In this document: positions 17,323 to 26,445 of the stretch, piece by piece
Numbering within the stretch: position 1 is the stretch's first letter
How the letters are laid out: the number at the start of each line of letters is the position of its first letter
Source of the DNA: Flavobacterium oncorhynchi
Lineage (GTDB): Bacteria > Bacteroidota > Bacteroidia > Flavobacteriales > Flavobacteriaceae
Length of the DNA stretch: 60,497 nucleotides
Assembly (NCBI RefSeq): GCF_002217355.1
Contig: NZ_MUHA01000003.1
Location: 156,510 to 217,006 of the forward strand
Reading direction: 5' to 3'
The notes under the pieces: generated by a model
Databases searched by the model: none
What the model saw: only the letters and a program-made list of their open reading frames with translations
Told to the model about the DNA's origin: nothing
Translations under genes and position numbers: made by a program

Positions 17323-17415
17323 ATTTCGACGAAGGAGAAATCACGCTAGTATGTCTACAAAGGTTGGATGCCATACTTTGCGGAGTTTCTAGTGTGATTT
17401 CTCCTTCGTCGAAAT
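17323..17415. repeat. Long inverted repeat, TTTCGACGAAGGAGAAATCAC type
   Basis: ATTTCGACGAAGGAGAAATC at 17323 onward is mirrored by GATTTCTCCTTCGTCGAAAT ending at 17415, around a 45-50-base loop. The last 19 bases of the window (60479-60497) look like the start of another copy. Confidence 0.8.
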
Positions 17416-17468
17416 GGCAAAAAGCTTGGAATTTGTTATTTTTTTTATTGGAATTTAATTTAAAAATT

Positions 17469-18122
17469 ATGAAAAACGAAGAATTACAAGCCATAGCCTC
17501 TCAGTTAAAACTTCCAACAGGAGAAAAAGGAATCGAAATGGGAAATATGATGAACGAAACAAACATCAATATGACCAAACATTCGATTCAAAATCTGAAT
17601 ATATTAAACGAAAACAGAATTCTGGAATTGGGTCATGGAAATGCAGGACACGTTGAATTTCTGTTTGAACAAGCCAAAAATTTAAAATATTACGGACTCG
17701 AAATGTCGGAATTGATGTTTCAGGAAGCACGACAGATTAACCGAAATTTTGTTTCTCAAAAACAGGCTTTCTTTTCGCTTTATGACGGAAATACGATTCC
17801 GTTTGAAGCTGAATTATTCGATAAAATTTTTACAGTAAATACAATTTATTTTTGGCTGAAACCTGAAGAATTACTTTTAGAAATTTATAGAGTTTTAAAG
17901 CCAAATGGAAATTTCTGTTTGACTTTTGCTGAGGAAGATTTTATGAAGCAGCTTCCATTTACACAATTTGAGTTTGAGCTTTACAGCACAGAAAAAGCGC
18001 AGAAATTGATTAAGAAAACGCCTTTTAAAATCGTTTATACAGAAACCCAAACCGAAAAAATAAAAAGCAAAACAGGAGAATTAGTCGACAGAGCTTTTAC
18101 TACGATTGTTCTGGAGAAATAG
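17469..18122 (+). CDS. Class I SAM-dependent methyltransferase
   Basis: Methyltransferase of 217 residues, substrate unknown. Seen: motif I ILELGHGNAGHVEFLF (about residues 55-70), the acidic strand end YGLEMSE, FDKIFTVNTIYFW and LLEIYRVLKPNGNFCLTF, the post-I to III motifs of the UbiE/Methyltransf_11 group. The ATG at 17469 was chosen: an in-frame start at 17364 lies inside the inverted repeat and adds 35 residues without similarity to a methyltransferase N-terminus. No functional link to its neighbours is evident. Confidence 0.8.
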   Translation: MKNEELQAIASQLKLPTGEKGIEMGNMMNETNINMTKHSIQNLNILNENRILELGHGNAGHVEFLFEQAKNLKYYGLEMSELMFQEARQINRNFVSQKQAFFSLYDGNTIPFEAELFDKIFTVNTIYFWLKPEELLLEIYRVLKPNGNFCLTFAEEDFMKQLPFTQFEFELYSTEKAQKLIKKTPFKIVYTETQTEKIKSKTGELVDRAFTTIVLEK

Positions 18123-18129
18123 ATTTTTT

Positions 18130-18190
18130 GCCACAGATTAAAAAGATTAGAAAGGATTTTTTAATCTGTGTTAATCCTTTAATCTGTGGC
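18130..18190. repeat. Inverted repeat, GCCACAGATTAAA type
   Basis: GCCACAGATTAAA on the left and TTTAATCTGTGGC on the right, followed by an A run. A related copy is at 45266-45329. It may also act as a terminator between convergent or tandem genes. Confidence 0.75.
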
Positions 18191-18269
18191 AAAAAAAAAT
18201 CTTCGCTGTTTTTTGAGTACTTTCATTACGTTATTATTTAATCTTTTTGAATTATAATCCTTAAAATTT

Positions 18270-19493
18270 ATGGAAGTTAAGAAAATCAATTTTTTACAGA
18301 GTTACAGCAGCATACTTTTGCTTCTTGGCGGTATTATTATAGGAAGTATTTTAGGATTGGTGTTTGGAGAAAAAGTTCTGATAATAAAACCGATTGGCGA
18401 TATATTTCTGAATTTACTTTTTACGGCAATTATCCCGCTTATCTTTTTTACGATTGGTTCTTCAATTGCCAATTTGGAAAGAACAGAGAAACTTGGAAAG
18501 CTGTTTGTTATAATGATATTGGTTTTTCTCGCGACAATTCTTATTTCTGGCATTGTAATGATCTGTGCCGTTTATCTTTTTCCAATTCATCAGGATATTG
18601 CTATTACCAAAGTTCCGTTTGAAAACATTCAATCCGGATCAGCTGGAGATCAAATTGCAAAGCTGCTTACAGCAAATGATTTCTTCGAGTTATTGTCACG
18701 AAAAAGCATGCTGGCACTTATTATATTCTCCTTTTTAATCGGCTTTGCCACATTACAATCTGGTGAAAAAGGAAATACTTTCAAAAGTTTTCTTGATTCA
18801 GGAAACGAGGTAATGAAACAGCTTTTGAATATTATAATGAAATTTGCTCCAATTGGTTTAGGAGCTTATTTTGCTTATCAAGTTGGTATTTTTGGACCGC
18901 AGTTGTTCGGAGTTTATGCAAAACCTATGGCTGTTTATTATGCTGCATGCATCTTTTATTTCTTTGTGTTTTTTAGTTTGTATGCAATTGTTGCCGGCGG
19001 AAAAAGAGCTTTCAAAGTTTTTTGGAGCAATAATGTAACCGCTTCATTAACGGCAGTTGGAACTTGCAGCAGTATTGCAACGATTCCAGCAAATCTCGAT
19101 GCTGCGCAAAAAATGGGAATTCCTGCGCATGTACGTAATTTGGTGATTCCGCTTGGAGCACCTTTACATAAAGATGGTTCGAGTATGTCATCTATTTTAA
19201 AAATAACCTTTTTGTTTGCCATGTTTGGGAAAGATTTTACAGAACCTTCAACCATACTTTTGGCACTTGGAATTACAATTATTGTTTCGATTGTCGAAGG
19301 CGGAATTCCAAACGGAGGTTATATAGGAGAAGTTTTAGCCATCACCGTTTATGGTTTTCCAATGGAACAGGCGTTGCCAGTTGCCATGATTCTGGGAACT
19401 CTGGTTGATCCAATTGCTACTTTACTAAATGCAAACGGCGACGTAATTTGTTCTATGATGGTTTCCAGATTTTCAGAAAAGACCAAATGGTAG
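18270..19493 (+). CDS. Dicarboxylate/amino acid:cation symporter
   Basis: Secondary transporter of the DAACS family (GltP/DctA relatives), 407 residues, about eight transmembrane helices with two re-entrant loops. Seen: the serine-rich hairpin TAVGTCSSIATIPANLDAA (about residues 261-279) and GAPLHKDGSSMSSILKI (about 295-311), which line the substrate site. GTLVDPIATLLNANGDV lies near the C-terminus; family members carry an NxxGD-type cation/substrate site there. Likely imports glutamate, aspartate or C4-dicarboxylates with H+ or Na+. Confidence 0.92.
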   Translation: MEVKKINFLQSYSSILLLLGGIIIGSILGLVFGEKVLIIKPIGDIFLNLLFTAIIPLIFFTIGSSIANLERTEKLGKLFVIMILVFLATILISGIVMICAVYLFPIHQDIAITKVPFENIQSGSAGDQIAKLLTANDFFELLSRKSMLALIIFSFLIGFATLQSGEKGNTFKSFLDSGNEVMKQLLNIIMKFAPIGLGAYFAYQVGIFGPQLFGVYAKPMAVYYAACIFYFFVFFSLYAIVAGGKRAFKVFWSNNVTASLTAVGTCSSIATIPANLDAAQKMGIPAHVRNLVIPLGAPLHKDGSSMSSILKITFLFAMFGKDFTEPSTILLALGITIIVSIVEGGIPNGGYIGEVLAITVYGFPMEQALPVAMILGTLVDPIATLLNANGDVICSMMVSRFSEKTKW

Positions 19494-19582
19494 CTTTTTA
19501 AGTACGTTTTACATTTTCACATTAAATATTAATTAACCTGTTTTCTACTGAAAAATCAGTATGAAAATCAATACTATATAAT

Positions 19583-20992
19583 ATGAATTCAATACTGCAG
19601 CATGATCTAAAAAATTTCGAAGTTATCTTAGAAAAAGCAAAACAACAAGGAATTGATTTCTTGAATAATCTTGAAAATATTCCAACTTCAAGCAAAAATA
19701 AAGTAGATACAAACCGTGTTTTAAATGAAGTAGGTTTGGGCTCTGAAGAAGCTTTAATAGAATTTAATGAAAGATTGGTTCCTTTATTAGTCTCTTCGCC
19801 AGGCCCGCGTTATTGGGGTTTTGTAACTGGAGGATCAACTCCTGCTTCAATTGTAGGCGATTGGCTGTCGTCGATTTACGATCAGAATACACAGGCAGTC
19901 GCGGCACAAGGCGGAAATTCAGCTTTAATAGAATTTGAAACCATTCATTTATTACTTCAATTACTAGAACTTCCTGATACATTCATGGGCGGCTTTGTTA
20001 CTGGAGCAACCATGTCAAATTTTACTTGTTTAGGAGTAGCGAGACAATGGTTTGGAAAACAATTGGGTAAAGATTTTGCTAAGAATGGAATTTCGGAGAC
20101 GATCAATATATTGACAGCAATGCCGCATTCGTCTTCTTTAAAAACATTATCAATGTTAGGAATTGGAAGTCAGAATTATACAGTTGTAAAAACAAGTGAA
20201 GGTAACCGTGAAGCAATTGATATTGATGATTTAGAAACAAAAATAAAAGAATTAAATGGGAAACCTTTTATCTTAATTTCTAGTGCAGGAACCGTAAATA
20301 CAGCTGATTTTGATGATTTTAAGGAGATTTCAGCTCTTAAATCGAAATACAATTTTTGGTGGCATATTGATGCAGCTTTTGGCGGTTTCGCTGCAGTTTC
20401 AGAGAAATATAAGCATTATGTAGAAGGCTGGCAGGGTGCAGACAGTATTGCTGTTGATTGCCATAAATGGTTGAATGTTCCTTATGAAAGTGCATTTTAT
20501 TTGGTAAAAAAAGAGCATATTAATCTACAAATTGAAACGTTTCAAAATTCGAATGCACCTTATTTAGGAAACCCGCTTGAAAATTTTAATTATTTAAATG
20601 TTCTTCCAGAAAACTCACGTCGTTTAAGAGCTTTGCCAGTTTGGTTTTCTTTAGTGGCTTACGGAAAAGAAGGATTTTGCGACATTATTGAAAAAAGTGC
20701 TTTACTTGCGCTGCATTTTGGAAATGAGCTTATTGAAGACAGCCGCTTTGAACTTCTTGCTCCAATTCGTTTAAATAATGTTTGTTTTACTTTAAAAGGA
20801 GATGAAAATCAAGATAAAGTTGCTCAATTCTTAATGCGGCTAAATGATACGGGAAAAGTATTTATGACACCAACTGTTTATCAAAATAAAAAAGGCATTA
20901 GAGCTTCATTTGTAAATTGGAGAACCGCCGAAGAAGATATTAAAATTGTAATAGAAGAAATGAAAAATATAATTTCAGATTTGGATTTATAA
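19583..20992 (+). CDS. PLP-dependent group II decarboxylase
   Basis: Pyridoxal-phosphate decarboxylase family protein of 469 residues. Seen: the PLP-binding lysine K295 in DCHKWLNVPYESA, the cofactor Asp in HIDAAFGGFAA (about residues 260-270) and VTGATMSNFTCL (about 139-150). Relatives decarboxylate glutamate, aromatic amino acids, 2,4-diaminobutyrate or related compounds, and the substrate cannot be told here. The siderophore-type uptake operon downstream has its own promoter and a terminator lies between, so a link to siderophore synthesis is only a possibility. Confidence 0.85.
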   Translation: MNSILQHDLKNFEVILEKAKQQGIDFLNNLENIPTSSKNKVDTNRVLNEVGLGSEEALIEFNERLVPLLVSSPGPRYWGFVTGGSTPASIVGDWLSSIYDQNTQAVAAQGGNSALIEFETIHLLLQLLELPDTFMGGFVTGATMSNFTCLGVARQWFGKQLGKDFAKNGISETINILTAMPHSSSLKTLSMLGIGSQNYTVVKTSEGNREAIDIDDLETKIKELNGKPFILISSAGTVNTADFDDFKEISALKSKYNFWWHIDAAFGGFAAVSEKYKHYVEGWQGADSIAVDCHKWLNVPYESAFYLVKKEHINLQIETFQNSNAPYLGNPLENFNYLNVLPENSRRLRALPVWFSLVAYGKEGFCDIIEKSALLALHFGNELIEDSRFELLAPIRLNNVCFTLKGDENQDKVAQFLMRLNDTGKVFMTPTVYQNKKGIRASFVNWRTAEEDIKIVIEEMKNIISDLDL

Positions 20993-21011
20993 GTCTTAAA
21001 ATAGAATTTTT

Positions 21012-21044
21012 AAAGCCCGTTTATGTATTAAGCGGGCTTTTTTT
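21012..21044 (+). terminator. Intrinsic terminator after the PLP decarboxylase gene
   Basis: AAAGCCCG (21012-21019) pairs with CGGGCTTT (21033-21040), followed by T residues. Confidence 0.8.
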
Positions 21045-21107
21045 ATGCGCTAAATTCTGTTTTTTCTTAAAAAAGTGTTCTGTAATTTAACTTTTATGAT
21101 TGAAAAT

Positions 21108-21210
21108 CTTAATCAAATCTTAAGCTAAAGTTAATTATTGATTAAGGAATGCTGTTTTTTTTATTGATTCTTAAGTTTAAAAGTTAATTATTATTCTTAT
21201 TTAGAATAAT
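21108..21210. promoter_or_regulatory. Repeat-rich control region upstream of the TonB receptor operon
   Basis: Three layers are seen. CTTAATCAA (21108-21116) is inverted at 21138-21146. AAGTTAATTATT occurs directly repeated at 21128-21139 and 21181-21192, 53 bases apart. ATTATTCT (21190-21197) is inverted as AGAATAAT (21203-21210). They lie just upstream of the predicted promoter, as expected for regulator sites. A Fur-type iron regulator is a reasonable guess given the genes downstream. Confidence 0.45.
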
Positions 21211-21219
21211 TAAAAATAG

Positions 21220-21251
21220 TTTGGAAAAGCTGTTGAAAGAGGCTAAGTTTG
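21220..21251 (+). promoter_or_regulatory. Promoter of the TonB receptor-DUF4374-PepSY operon
   Basis: TTTG (21220-21223), a 20-base spacer and TAAGTTTG (21244-21251). Predicted leader is about 27 bases before the ATG at 21285. Confidence 0.6.
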
Positions 21252-21284
21252 TTGTCAATTTAATTTTCAAACCATATTTATCTG

Positions 21285-23630
21285 ATGCAAATAAGTAGAT
21301 TATTACTCTTGATCACGATTATTTTCACCTCACTTCAAGGGTACTCACAAAAAAACAAAGTAAACTTAACCGGAGTTATTTTAACAAATCAAGGCAAGCC
21401 AGCTGAAGGCGTTTCAGTAGCACTAAAAGGAACGACTTACGCAACATTAACTAATACTAAAGGAGAATATAAAATTAATGCCGAAAGCGGAGACTATATT
21501 TTATTGATTACTCATGTTGGTTTTAAAACTACAGAAGCGGCAGTTTCGCTTAAACAAGGCGGCAAACCAACTCAGAATATAACAATGGAGGAAGATATGG
21601 CAGCTTTAAACGAAGTTGCTGTAAAAGGAAAGTCGAAAGTACAGCGCGCCCGAGAGCAGGCATACAACATTACTTCTGTCGATCTTAAAAAAACATACAA
21701 TACAACTGCCGATTTAAATCAGGTTTTAAATAAAACTACGGGAGTGCGTATTCGTGAATATGGAGGATTGGGATCTGCGTTTAACTTTTCATTAAATGGC
21801 TTTTCAGGAAATCAGGTTAAGTTTTTTCTTGACGGAGTGCCTATGGATAGTTATGGTTCGTCGCTTACCTTAAATAATATTCCCGTAAATATGGCTGAAA
21901 GAATTGATGTTTACAAAGGTGTTGTTCCTGTAGAATTGGGCGCAGACGCTTTGGGAGGCGCAGTAAATATTATCACAAATAAAAACGTAAACCGCTACAT
22001 CGATGCTTCTTACAGTTATGGTTCTTTTAATACTCATAGAGCGGCTGTAAACACTAGATTTTCTGGTAAAGATGGGTTTATTGCTAATATTAATGCTTTT
22101 GCAAATTACTCAGATAACGATTATAAAGTAGATGTAAGTGTAGTTGATAAAAACACCTCGAAGTTTTTACCAGAACAAAAATACAAACACTTTCACGACG
22201 GTTACAAGTCAGGAACTATAATGGCTGAGGCAGGATTTAAGAACAAAAGTTTTGCGGATTATTTGCTTGTTGGTTTTGCAATGTCTGGCAATAAAAAGGA
22301 AATTCAGCAGGGAAGATCAATGCAAAAAGTGGTTGGACAGGCATTTACAGACAGTGAAAGTTTTATTACTTCTTTAAAATATAAAAAAGATAATCTGTTT
22401 ACTAAAGGATTATCACTAAATGTAAATAGTACGTACGCTTTGGTAAACAACAGATCTGTAGATACATCGTCAAGAGTGTATGACTGGACAGGGAATTACG
22501 TATACAGACAATTTGCAGGAAACAGCGATAAAGGAGAACTGGGAAACAAGAGTATTTATGTTTATGATGAAGAAAATGCGCAGCTTACAACTAATTTAAA
22601 ATACCAAGTGAGTGAGCAGCATTCGCTGGCTGTAAATTATTCTTATTTAGGTTATAAACGTAAAGAAACAGATGAATATTTAACGGTAATTGAGCTTGGC
22701 GAGCCTACAATTAATAAAAACATTTTAGGATTGGGGTATAACTTCAGTGGTATAGATAATCGATTGGCTATTTCTGCTTTTGGAAAAATGTTTGATTTAG
22801 AAACCAAAATGCTTTCTGGCGGAATAACGCAATCAACGACATCGACTAATTATGGTTATGGCGCTACTACAGCTTATCATTTATCGGATAAATTACAAAT
22901 AAAAGGATCTTATGAGCATGCATATCGTTTGCCGGCTGCAATCGAAATGCTTGGAGATGGTTTAACTGTAAACAGCAATATTGGCTTAAAACCAGAGAGC
23001 AGTGACAATGCAAATTTAGGACTTGCTTTTATTCTTCAAAAAGGAAAAAATCACTTTAATGCTGAAACCAGTTTAATATACAGAGAAGCAAAAGATTTTA
23101 TTAGAGAAAGACAAGATGGCGATAAAACAGTATTTGAAAACTTGCAAAATGTACAAGTGTCAGGTATTGATGGAGTTCTTCGATACGGTTACACCGATTT
23201 ACTTACGTTCGAGGTAAATGCAACATACCAAAAAAGCCTTAACAAAAACAAATACAAAACAGGAACAACAAGTCCTGATGCGTTGTATGATGCACAGTTA
23301 CCAAACGTTCCCATTTTTTATGGAAATGCTGATTTGACTTTTAATTTTAAAAATGTCAAATATCAAGGAGACAAACTTTCTTTGAATGTAAGCGCAAATT
23401 ATATCGATGCTTTTTATCTGACTTGGCCGGTTTTAGGTGAGTTAGAAACTAAAAAAGCTATTCCTGAACAATTTACCCAGAATGCAATGGTTGCCTATTC
23501 ATTTTTGAAAGGAAAATACAATCTCGCATTCGAATGTAGAAATATTACTGATGTTAAGGTCTACGACTACTTTAAAGTTCAAAAGCCAGGACGTGCTTTT
23601 GCCGTTAAGTTCAGATATTTTCTTCAGTAA
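21285..23630 (+). CDS. TonB-dependent receptor, XusA-like
   Basis: Outer-membrane receptor of 781 residues. Seen: signal peptide (residues 1-21, ending SLQGYSQ), a carboxypeptidase-regulatory-like beta domain (about 27-105; GVILTNQGKPAEGVSVALKG), a plug domain (about 120-235; LNQVLNKTTGVRIREYGG and GVVPVELGADALGGAVNI) and a 22-strand-type barrel ending in an aromatic-rich strand. It is followed after 35 bases by a DUF4374 lipoprotein and then a PepSY membrane protein. In Bacteroides thetaiotaomicron that three-gene order is XusABC, which takes up foreign catechol siderophores such as enterobactin. By context this protein is likely a ferri-siderophore receptor. Confidence 0.88.
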   Translation: MQISRLLLLITIIFTSLQGYSQKNKVNLTGVILTNQGKPAEGVSVALKGTTYATLTNTKGEYKINAESGDYILLITHVGFKTTEAAVSLKQGGKPTQNITMEEDMAALNEVAVKGKSKVQRAREQAYNITSVDLKKTYNTTADLNQVLNKTTGVRIREYGGLGSAFNFSLNGFSGNQVKFFLDGVPMDSYGSSLTLNNIPVNMAERIDVYKGVVPVELGADALGGAVNIITNKNVNRYIDASYSYGSFNTHRAAVNTRFSGKDGFIANINAFANYSDNDYKVDVSVVDKNTSKFLPEQKYKHFHDGYKSGTIMAEAGFKNKSFADYLLVGFAMSGNKKEIQQGRSMQKVVGQAFTDSESFITSLKYKKDNLFTKGLSLNVNSTYALVNNRSVDTSSRVYDWTGNYVYRQFAGNSDKGELGNKSIYVYDEENAQLTTNLKYQVSEQHSLAVNYSYLGYKRKETDEYLTVIELGEPTINKNILGLGYNFSGIDNRLAISAFGKMFDLETKMLSGGITQSTTSTNYGYGATTAYHLSDKLQIKGSYEHAYRLPAAIEMLGDGLTVNSNIGLKPESSDNANLGLAFILQKGKNHFNAETSLIYREAKDFIRERQDGDKTVFENLQNVQVSGIDGVLRYGYTDLLTFEVNATYQKSLNKNKYKTGTTSPDALYDAQLPNVPIFYGNADLTFNFKNVKYQGDKLSLNVSANYIDAFYLTWPVLGELETKKAIPEQFTQNAMVAYSFLKGKYNLAFECRNITDVKVYDYFKVQKPGRAFAVKFRYFLQ

Positions 23631-23665
23631 TTAAATTTTAATAATAACCCTTAATAATTATAATC

Positions 23666-24910
23666 ATGTTAGTAAACAAATTCGCAAAATGCTTTGCATT
23701 GGGCTTTCTGTCATTATCTATTTTTTCATGCAGCAGCGATGATTCATCTTCAAAAGAAGAGTCAGCAGTAAATGGTGCAAAATACGTTGCATCATATTGG
23801 TTAGACGATTACACACAATATATATTAGATTTTAACTCTACAGATCAATTAATGACTGGCGAAATCAGCGCCAAAGGAGTTGGAATTGAGCAAGAAGGAA
23901 GTTGTTTCCCAGTACAAAATACTTTTTTTGCATTGAGTACAGGAGATGAAGGATCAGTTTCATTTCACCTTAACAACGCAGGAAAACTAGTTCCAGGCGG
24001 AAAATTAGCTTTCGAATCGTCTTACGCTGTAGGTTATACTGATGATAAAAAAATGATCAATATTGGCGCTACTTGGGACGGAAGTTCGTCAGATTATGAA
24101 CTTATGATTTACAACCCGACAACGGTTTCAATCGATGGTCGTAAGTTTAATGACTTTAGTGTAACTCCTGGAAATAAAAACATTTTATATTGGCCAACTG
24201 GAGCTGCAGTTTCTGGCGACAAACTTTTTGTTCCTGTTTATACTAAAGATGTAAGCGAGAAGAAAAATGTAGTATTATCTTCAGATGCAGTTGTGAGAGT
24301 TTACAAATACCCTTCTTTAGAATATGTTACAACAATAAAAGATACTAGAACAACTGCAATTGGAATGTACTATACTAATACAGGAATTGTACAAACGGAA
24401 TCTGGAGATATTTATACTTTTTCATCTAATGCTCGTGCAGGAGGTTATCCAGTTACAGCTGCAGCTTCAGGAGTTTTACGTATTAAAAAAGGAGATGCTA
24501 AATTTGATCCAGGATATTTCTTTGATCTTGAAGCAAGTACTATTAAAGGAAAAGTTTTAGCAGCATATCCATTAGGCGGAGAGAAAGTTTTTATCTCTTA
24601 TATTCCTGCTTCTCTTGATCCAGAAAAATCAGTTTACAGTTTCTTAAGCACACAAACCATATTCAAGTCGGCAATTCTTGATTTATCAGCAAAAACTGTT
24701 TTAGCGGTTACAGGATTACCTGATCATGGCGGTGATGAATTTTTTGGAGTTGGAAGTTTATTTGTTGAAAACGGAAAAGCTTACAAAAGTTTCGTAACCG
24801 GTAATGAAGCTCGTGTTTATCAAATTGATATTGCAACAGGTAATGCAAAAGCTGGAGCTCTTATTAAAGAAGGTCTTTATTTACCAACAATTGGTAAACT
24901 TACTTTCTAA
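23666..24910 (+). CDS. DUF4374 lipoprotein, XusB-like
   Basis: Predicted surface or periplasmic lipoprotein of 414 residues: lipobox LSIFSC gives a lipidated Cys at about residue 22, followed by a Ser/Asp-rich linker. The body repeats short beta-rich units (for example VTPGNKNILYWPTGAAVSGD and YPLGGEKVFISY), fitting the beta-propeller described for XusB of Bacteroides. XusB binds ferri-enterobactin and passes it to the receptor. It lies between a TonB receptor and a PepSY protein, as in xusABC. Family assignment rests on length, lipobox, repeats and context. Confidence 0.82.
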   Translation: MLVNKFAKCFALGFLSLSIFSCSSDDSSSKEESAVNGAKYVASYWLDDYTQYILDFNSTDQLMTGEISAKGVGIEQEGSCFPVQNTFFALSTGDEGSVSFHLNNAGKLVPGGKLAFESSYAVGYTDDKKMINIGATWDGSSSDYELMIYNPTTVSIDGRKFNDFSVTPGNKNILYWPTGAAVSGDKLFVPVYTKDVSEKKNVVLSSDAVVRVYKYPSLEYVTTIKDTRTTAIGMYYTNTGIVQTESGDIYTFSSNARAGGYPVTAAASGVLRIKKGDAKFDPGYFFDLEASTIKGKVLAAYPLGGEKVFISYIPASLDPEKSVYSFLSTQTIFKSAILDLSAKTVLAVTGLPDHGGDEFFGVGSLFVENGKAYKSFVTGNEARVYQIDIATGNAKAGALIKEGLYLPTIGKLTF

Positions 24911-24927
24911 ATTCTAATCTATTATAG

Positions 24928-24968
24928 ATGGCTTGAAGTATCTTAAAAGATGCTCAAGCCATTTTTTT
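24928..24968 (+). terminator. Hairpin with T run inside the receptor operon
   Basis: TGGCTTGA is mirrored by TCAAGCCA with additional inner pairing (ATCTT/AAGAT), followed by seven T. It lies between the lipoprotein and PepSY genes, so it could reduce expression of the last gene or protect the upstream mRNA end. Confidence 0.65.
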
Positions 24969-24991
24969 CTTTTTATTAAATTATAATTTCA

Positions 24992-26152
24992 ATGACTGCT
25001 ATTAAAAGCCGAACGGGTAAACCGCCCAATAAAGGAAAATCACGTTTTAGTAAAATTAATGCCTGGCTGCATTTATGGCTGGGTCTTGCTTCAGGAATAA
25101 TTGTGTTCATAATGGCAATTACAGGCTGCATTCTAGTTTTTGAACACGAAATAAAAGAGTTGACTTCACCATACTTAAATGTTGAAGCGCAAAGCCCGGA
25201 AAAACTGCTGCCGCCTTCAAAAATTTACGCCGCAGTTCAAAAAGTATTGCCAAATAAAGAAATTCATGGAGTGTGGTATAATGGTTTAGATAAATCAGTT
25301 AAAGTTGATATTGAATCAGATTCGTTGATTTATGTAAATCCGTATAACGGTAAAATTACCGGAATGGTCGATCACGAAGATTTTTTTCATATTATCGACG
25401 AAGGGCATCGAAATCTTTGGTTAGAGCGTGAAATAGGAGCACAGATAACAGCTTGGGCAACTTTCATTTTTTTCTTTTTATTGATAAGCGGACTTATACT
25501 TTGGTTTCCAAAAAAATGGAATAAAACAACGGTTAACAACAGTTTTAAAATAAAATGGAGCGCCAAACTCAAACGTCTAAATTATGATTTGCATAACGTT
25601 ATGGGATTTTATGTCATCATTTTAGCTTTACTGATTTCTTTTACAGGATTATTAATGAGTTTTCACTGGCTGCGCGAAAGCACCTATTGGATAAGCGGCG
25701 GCTGGGCTGATGAAAAGGACAAAAAAGAACAAATTGTTTCGGTTAAAAATGATACCATTTCTAAACAGCAAATCGATAAACTGGCTGGAGCCGATTTTAT
25801 CTGGAAAAAGGTACGAACGGAAATTGCTAAGGAAAATAAAGAAGCTGTTATCATTCATTTTCCGGATGAACCAAAAGACGATTATTATGCTTGCACAGAT
25901 ATGTATAAAGGAATTTGGAGAGATTTATATTTTGATTCAAAAACATTAGAACTACTTCCAAAATCTGAAAAATATATTAGTGACGAACGTTTCTCAGATT
26001 GGTTAATGAGATCAAATTACAGTCTGCATATTGGCGCAATAGGCGGATTGACTACAAAGATTATTTATTTTACAGCAAGTTTAATATGTGCAAGTCTTCC
26101 TATTACAGGTTTTTACATCTGGTGGGGAAGAAAGAAAAAGCAAAAAAAATAA
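24992..26152 (+). CDS. PepSY-domain inner-membrane protein, XusC-like
   Basis: Inner-membrane protein of 386 residues with four hydrophobic segments at about 32-55, 150-172, 203-225 and 352-376, and a large periplasmic PepSY part between the first two and last two. Conserved histidines sit near the helices (WLHLWLGLASG, FFHIIDEGHRNLW, YDLHNVMGFY, SLHIGAIGG). They fit heme ligation as in siderophore reductases of this family (FoxB, PiuB-like). In XusABC the PepSY protein is the inner-membrane partner, probably releasing iron by reduction. The C-terminus is Lys-rich. Confidence 0.85.
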   Translation: MTAIKSRTGKPPNKGKSRFSKINAWLHLWLGLASGIIVFIMAITGCILVFEHEIKELTSPYLNVEAQSPEKLLPPSKIYAAVQKVLPNKEIHGVWYNGLDKSVKVDIESDSLIYVNPYNGKITGMVDHEDFFHIIDEGHRNLWLEREIGAQITAWATFIFFFLLISGLILWFPKKWNKTTVNNSFKIKWSAKLKRLNYDLHNVMGFYVIILALLISFTGLLMSFHWLRESTYWISGGWADEKDKKEQIVSVKNDTISKQQIDKLAGADFIWKKVRTEIAKENKEAVIIHFPDEPKDDYYACTDMYKGIWRDLYFDSKTLELLPKSEKYISDERFSDWLMRSNYSLHIGAIGGLTTKIIYFTASLICASLPITGFYIWWGRKKKQKK

Positions 26153-26270
26153 CATTGAATACTTTTTAAGTTTCTATTTGTTTGGTTAGTTGGTTGAAAG
26201 TCTTTTGCAAGAAATAATATTCTGCAAGAGACTTTTTTTTGTTTTTAAATAAAGAAAATAAACAATCATA

Positions 26271-26346
26271 TTATGAGGCTGAGCGAAGTAGAAGCCCCGC
26301 AAAGTGATTTAGCATACGTGAGCTTCGACTTCGCTCAGCCTCATAA
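26271..26346. repeat. Long inverted repeat, GACTTCGCTCAGCCTCA type
   Basis: TTATGAGGCTGAGCGAAGT on the left and ACTTCGCTCAGCCTCATAA on the right, about 38 bases apart. A third, partial word follows at about 26352-26371. A related copy is at 55822-55880. Confidence 0.85.
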
Positions 26347-26410
26347 CTCTCTCTTCGACTTCGTTCGGCTTTATAAAGGTGTGATTGTTTACTGCTTTTG
26401 CATAATATCC

Positions 26411-26445
26411 TTAAAAACAAAAAGAGCCTGCTTTTAGCAGGCTCC
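26411..26445 (-). terminator. Terminator of the minus-strand TonB receptor gene
   Basis: GAGCCTGC and GCAGGCTC flank a short loop. Read on the minus strand they are followed by a T-rich run (26423 to 26411). Confidence 0.75.

Noticed and set aside
17364..17468. Longer N-terminus for the methyltransferase
   Set aside because: The extra 35 codons lie within the TTTCGACGAAGGAG inverted repeat, while the ATG at 17469 starts a normal N-terminus.
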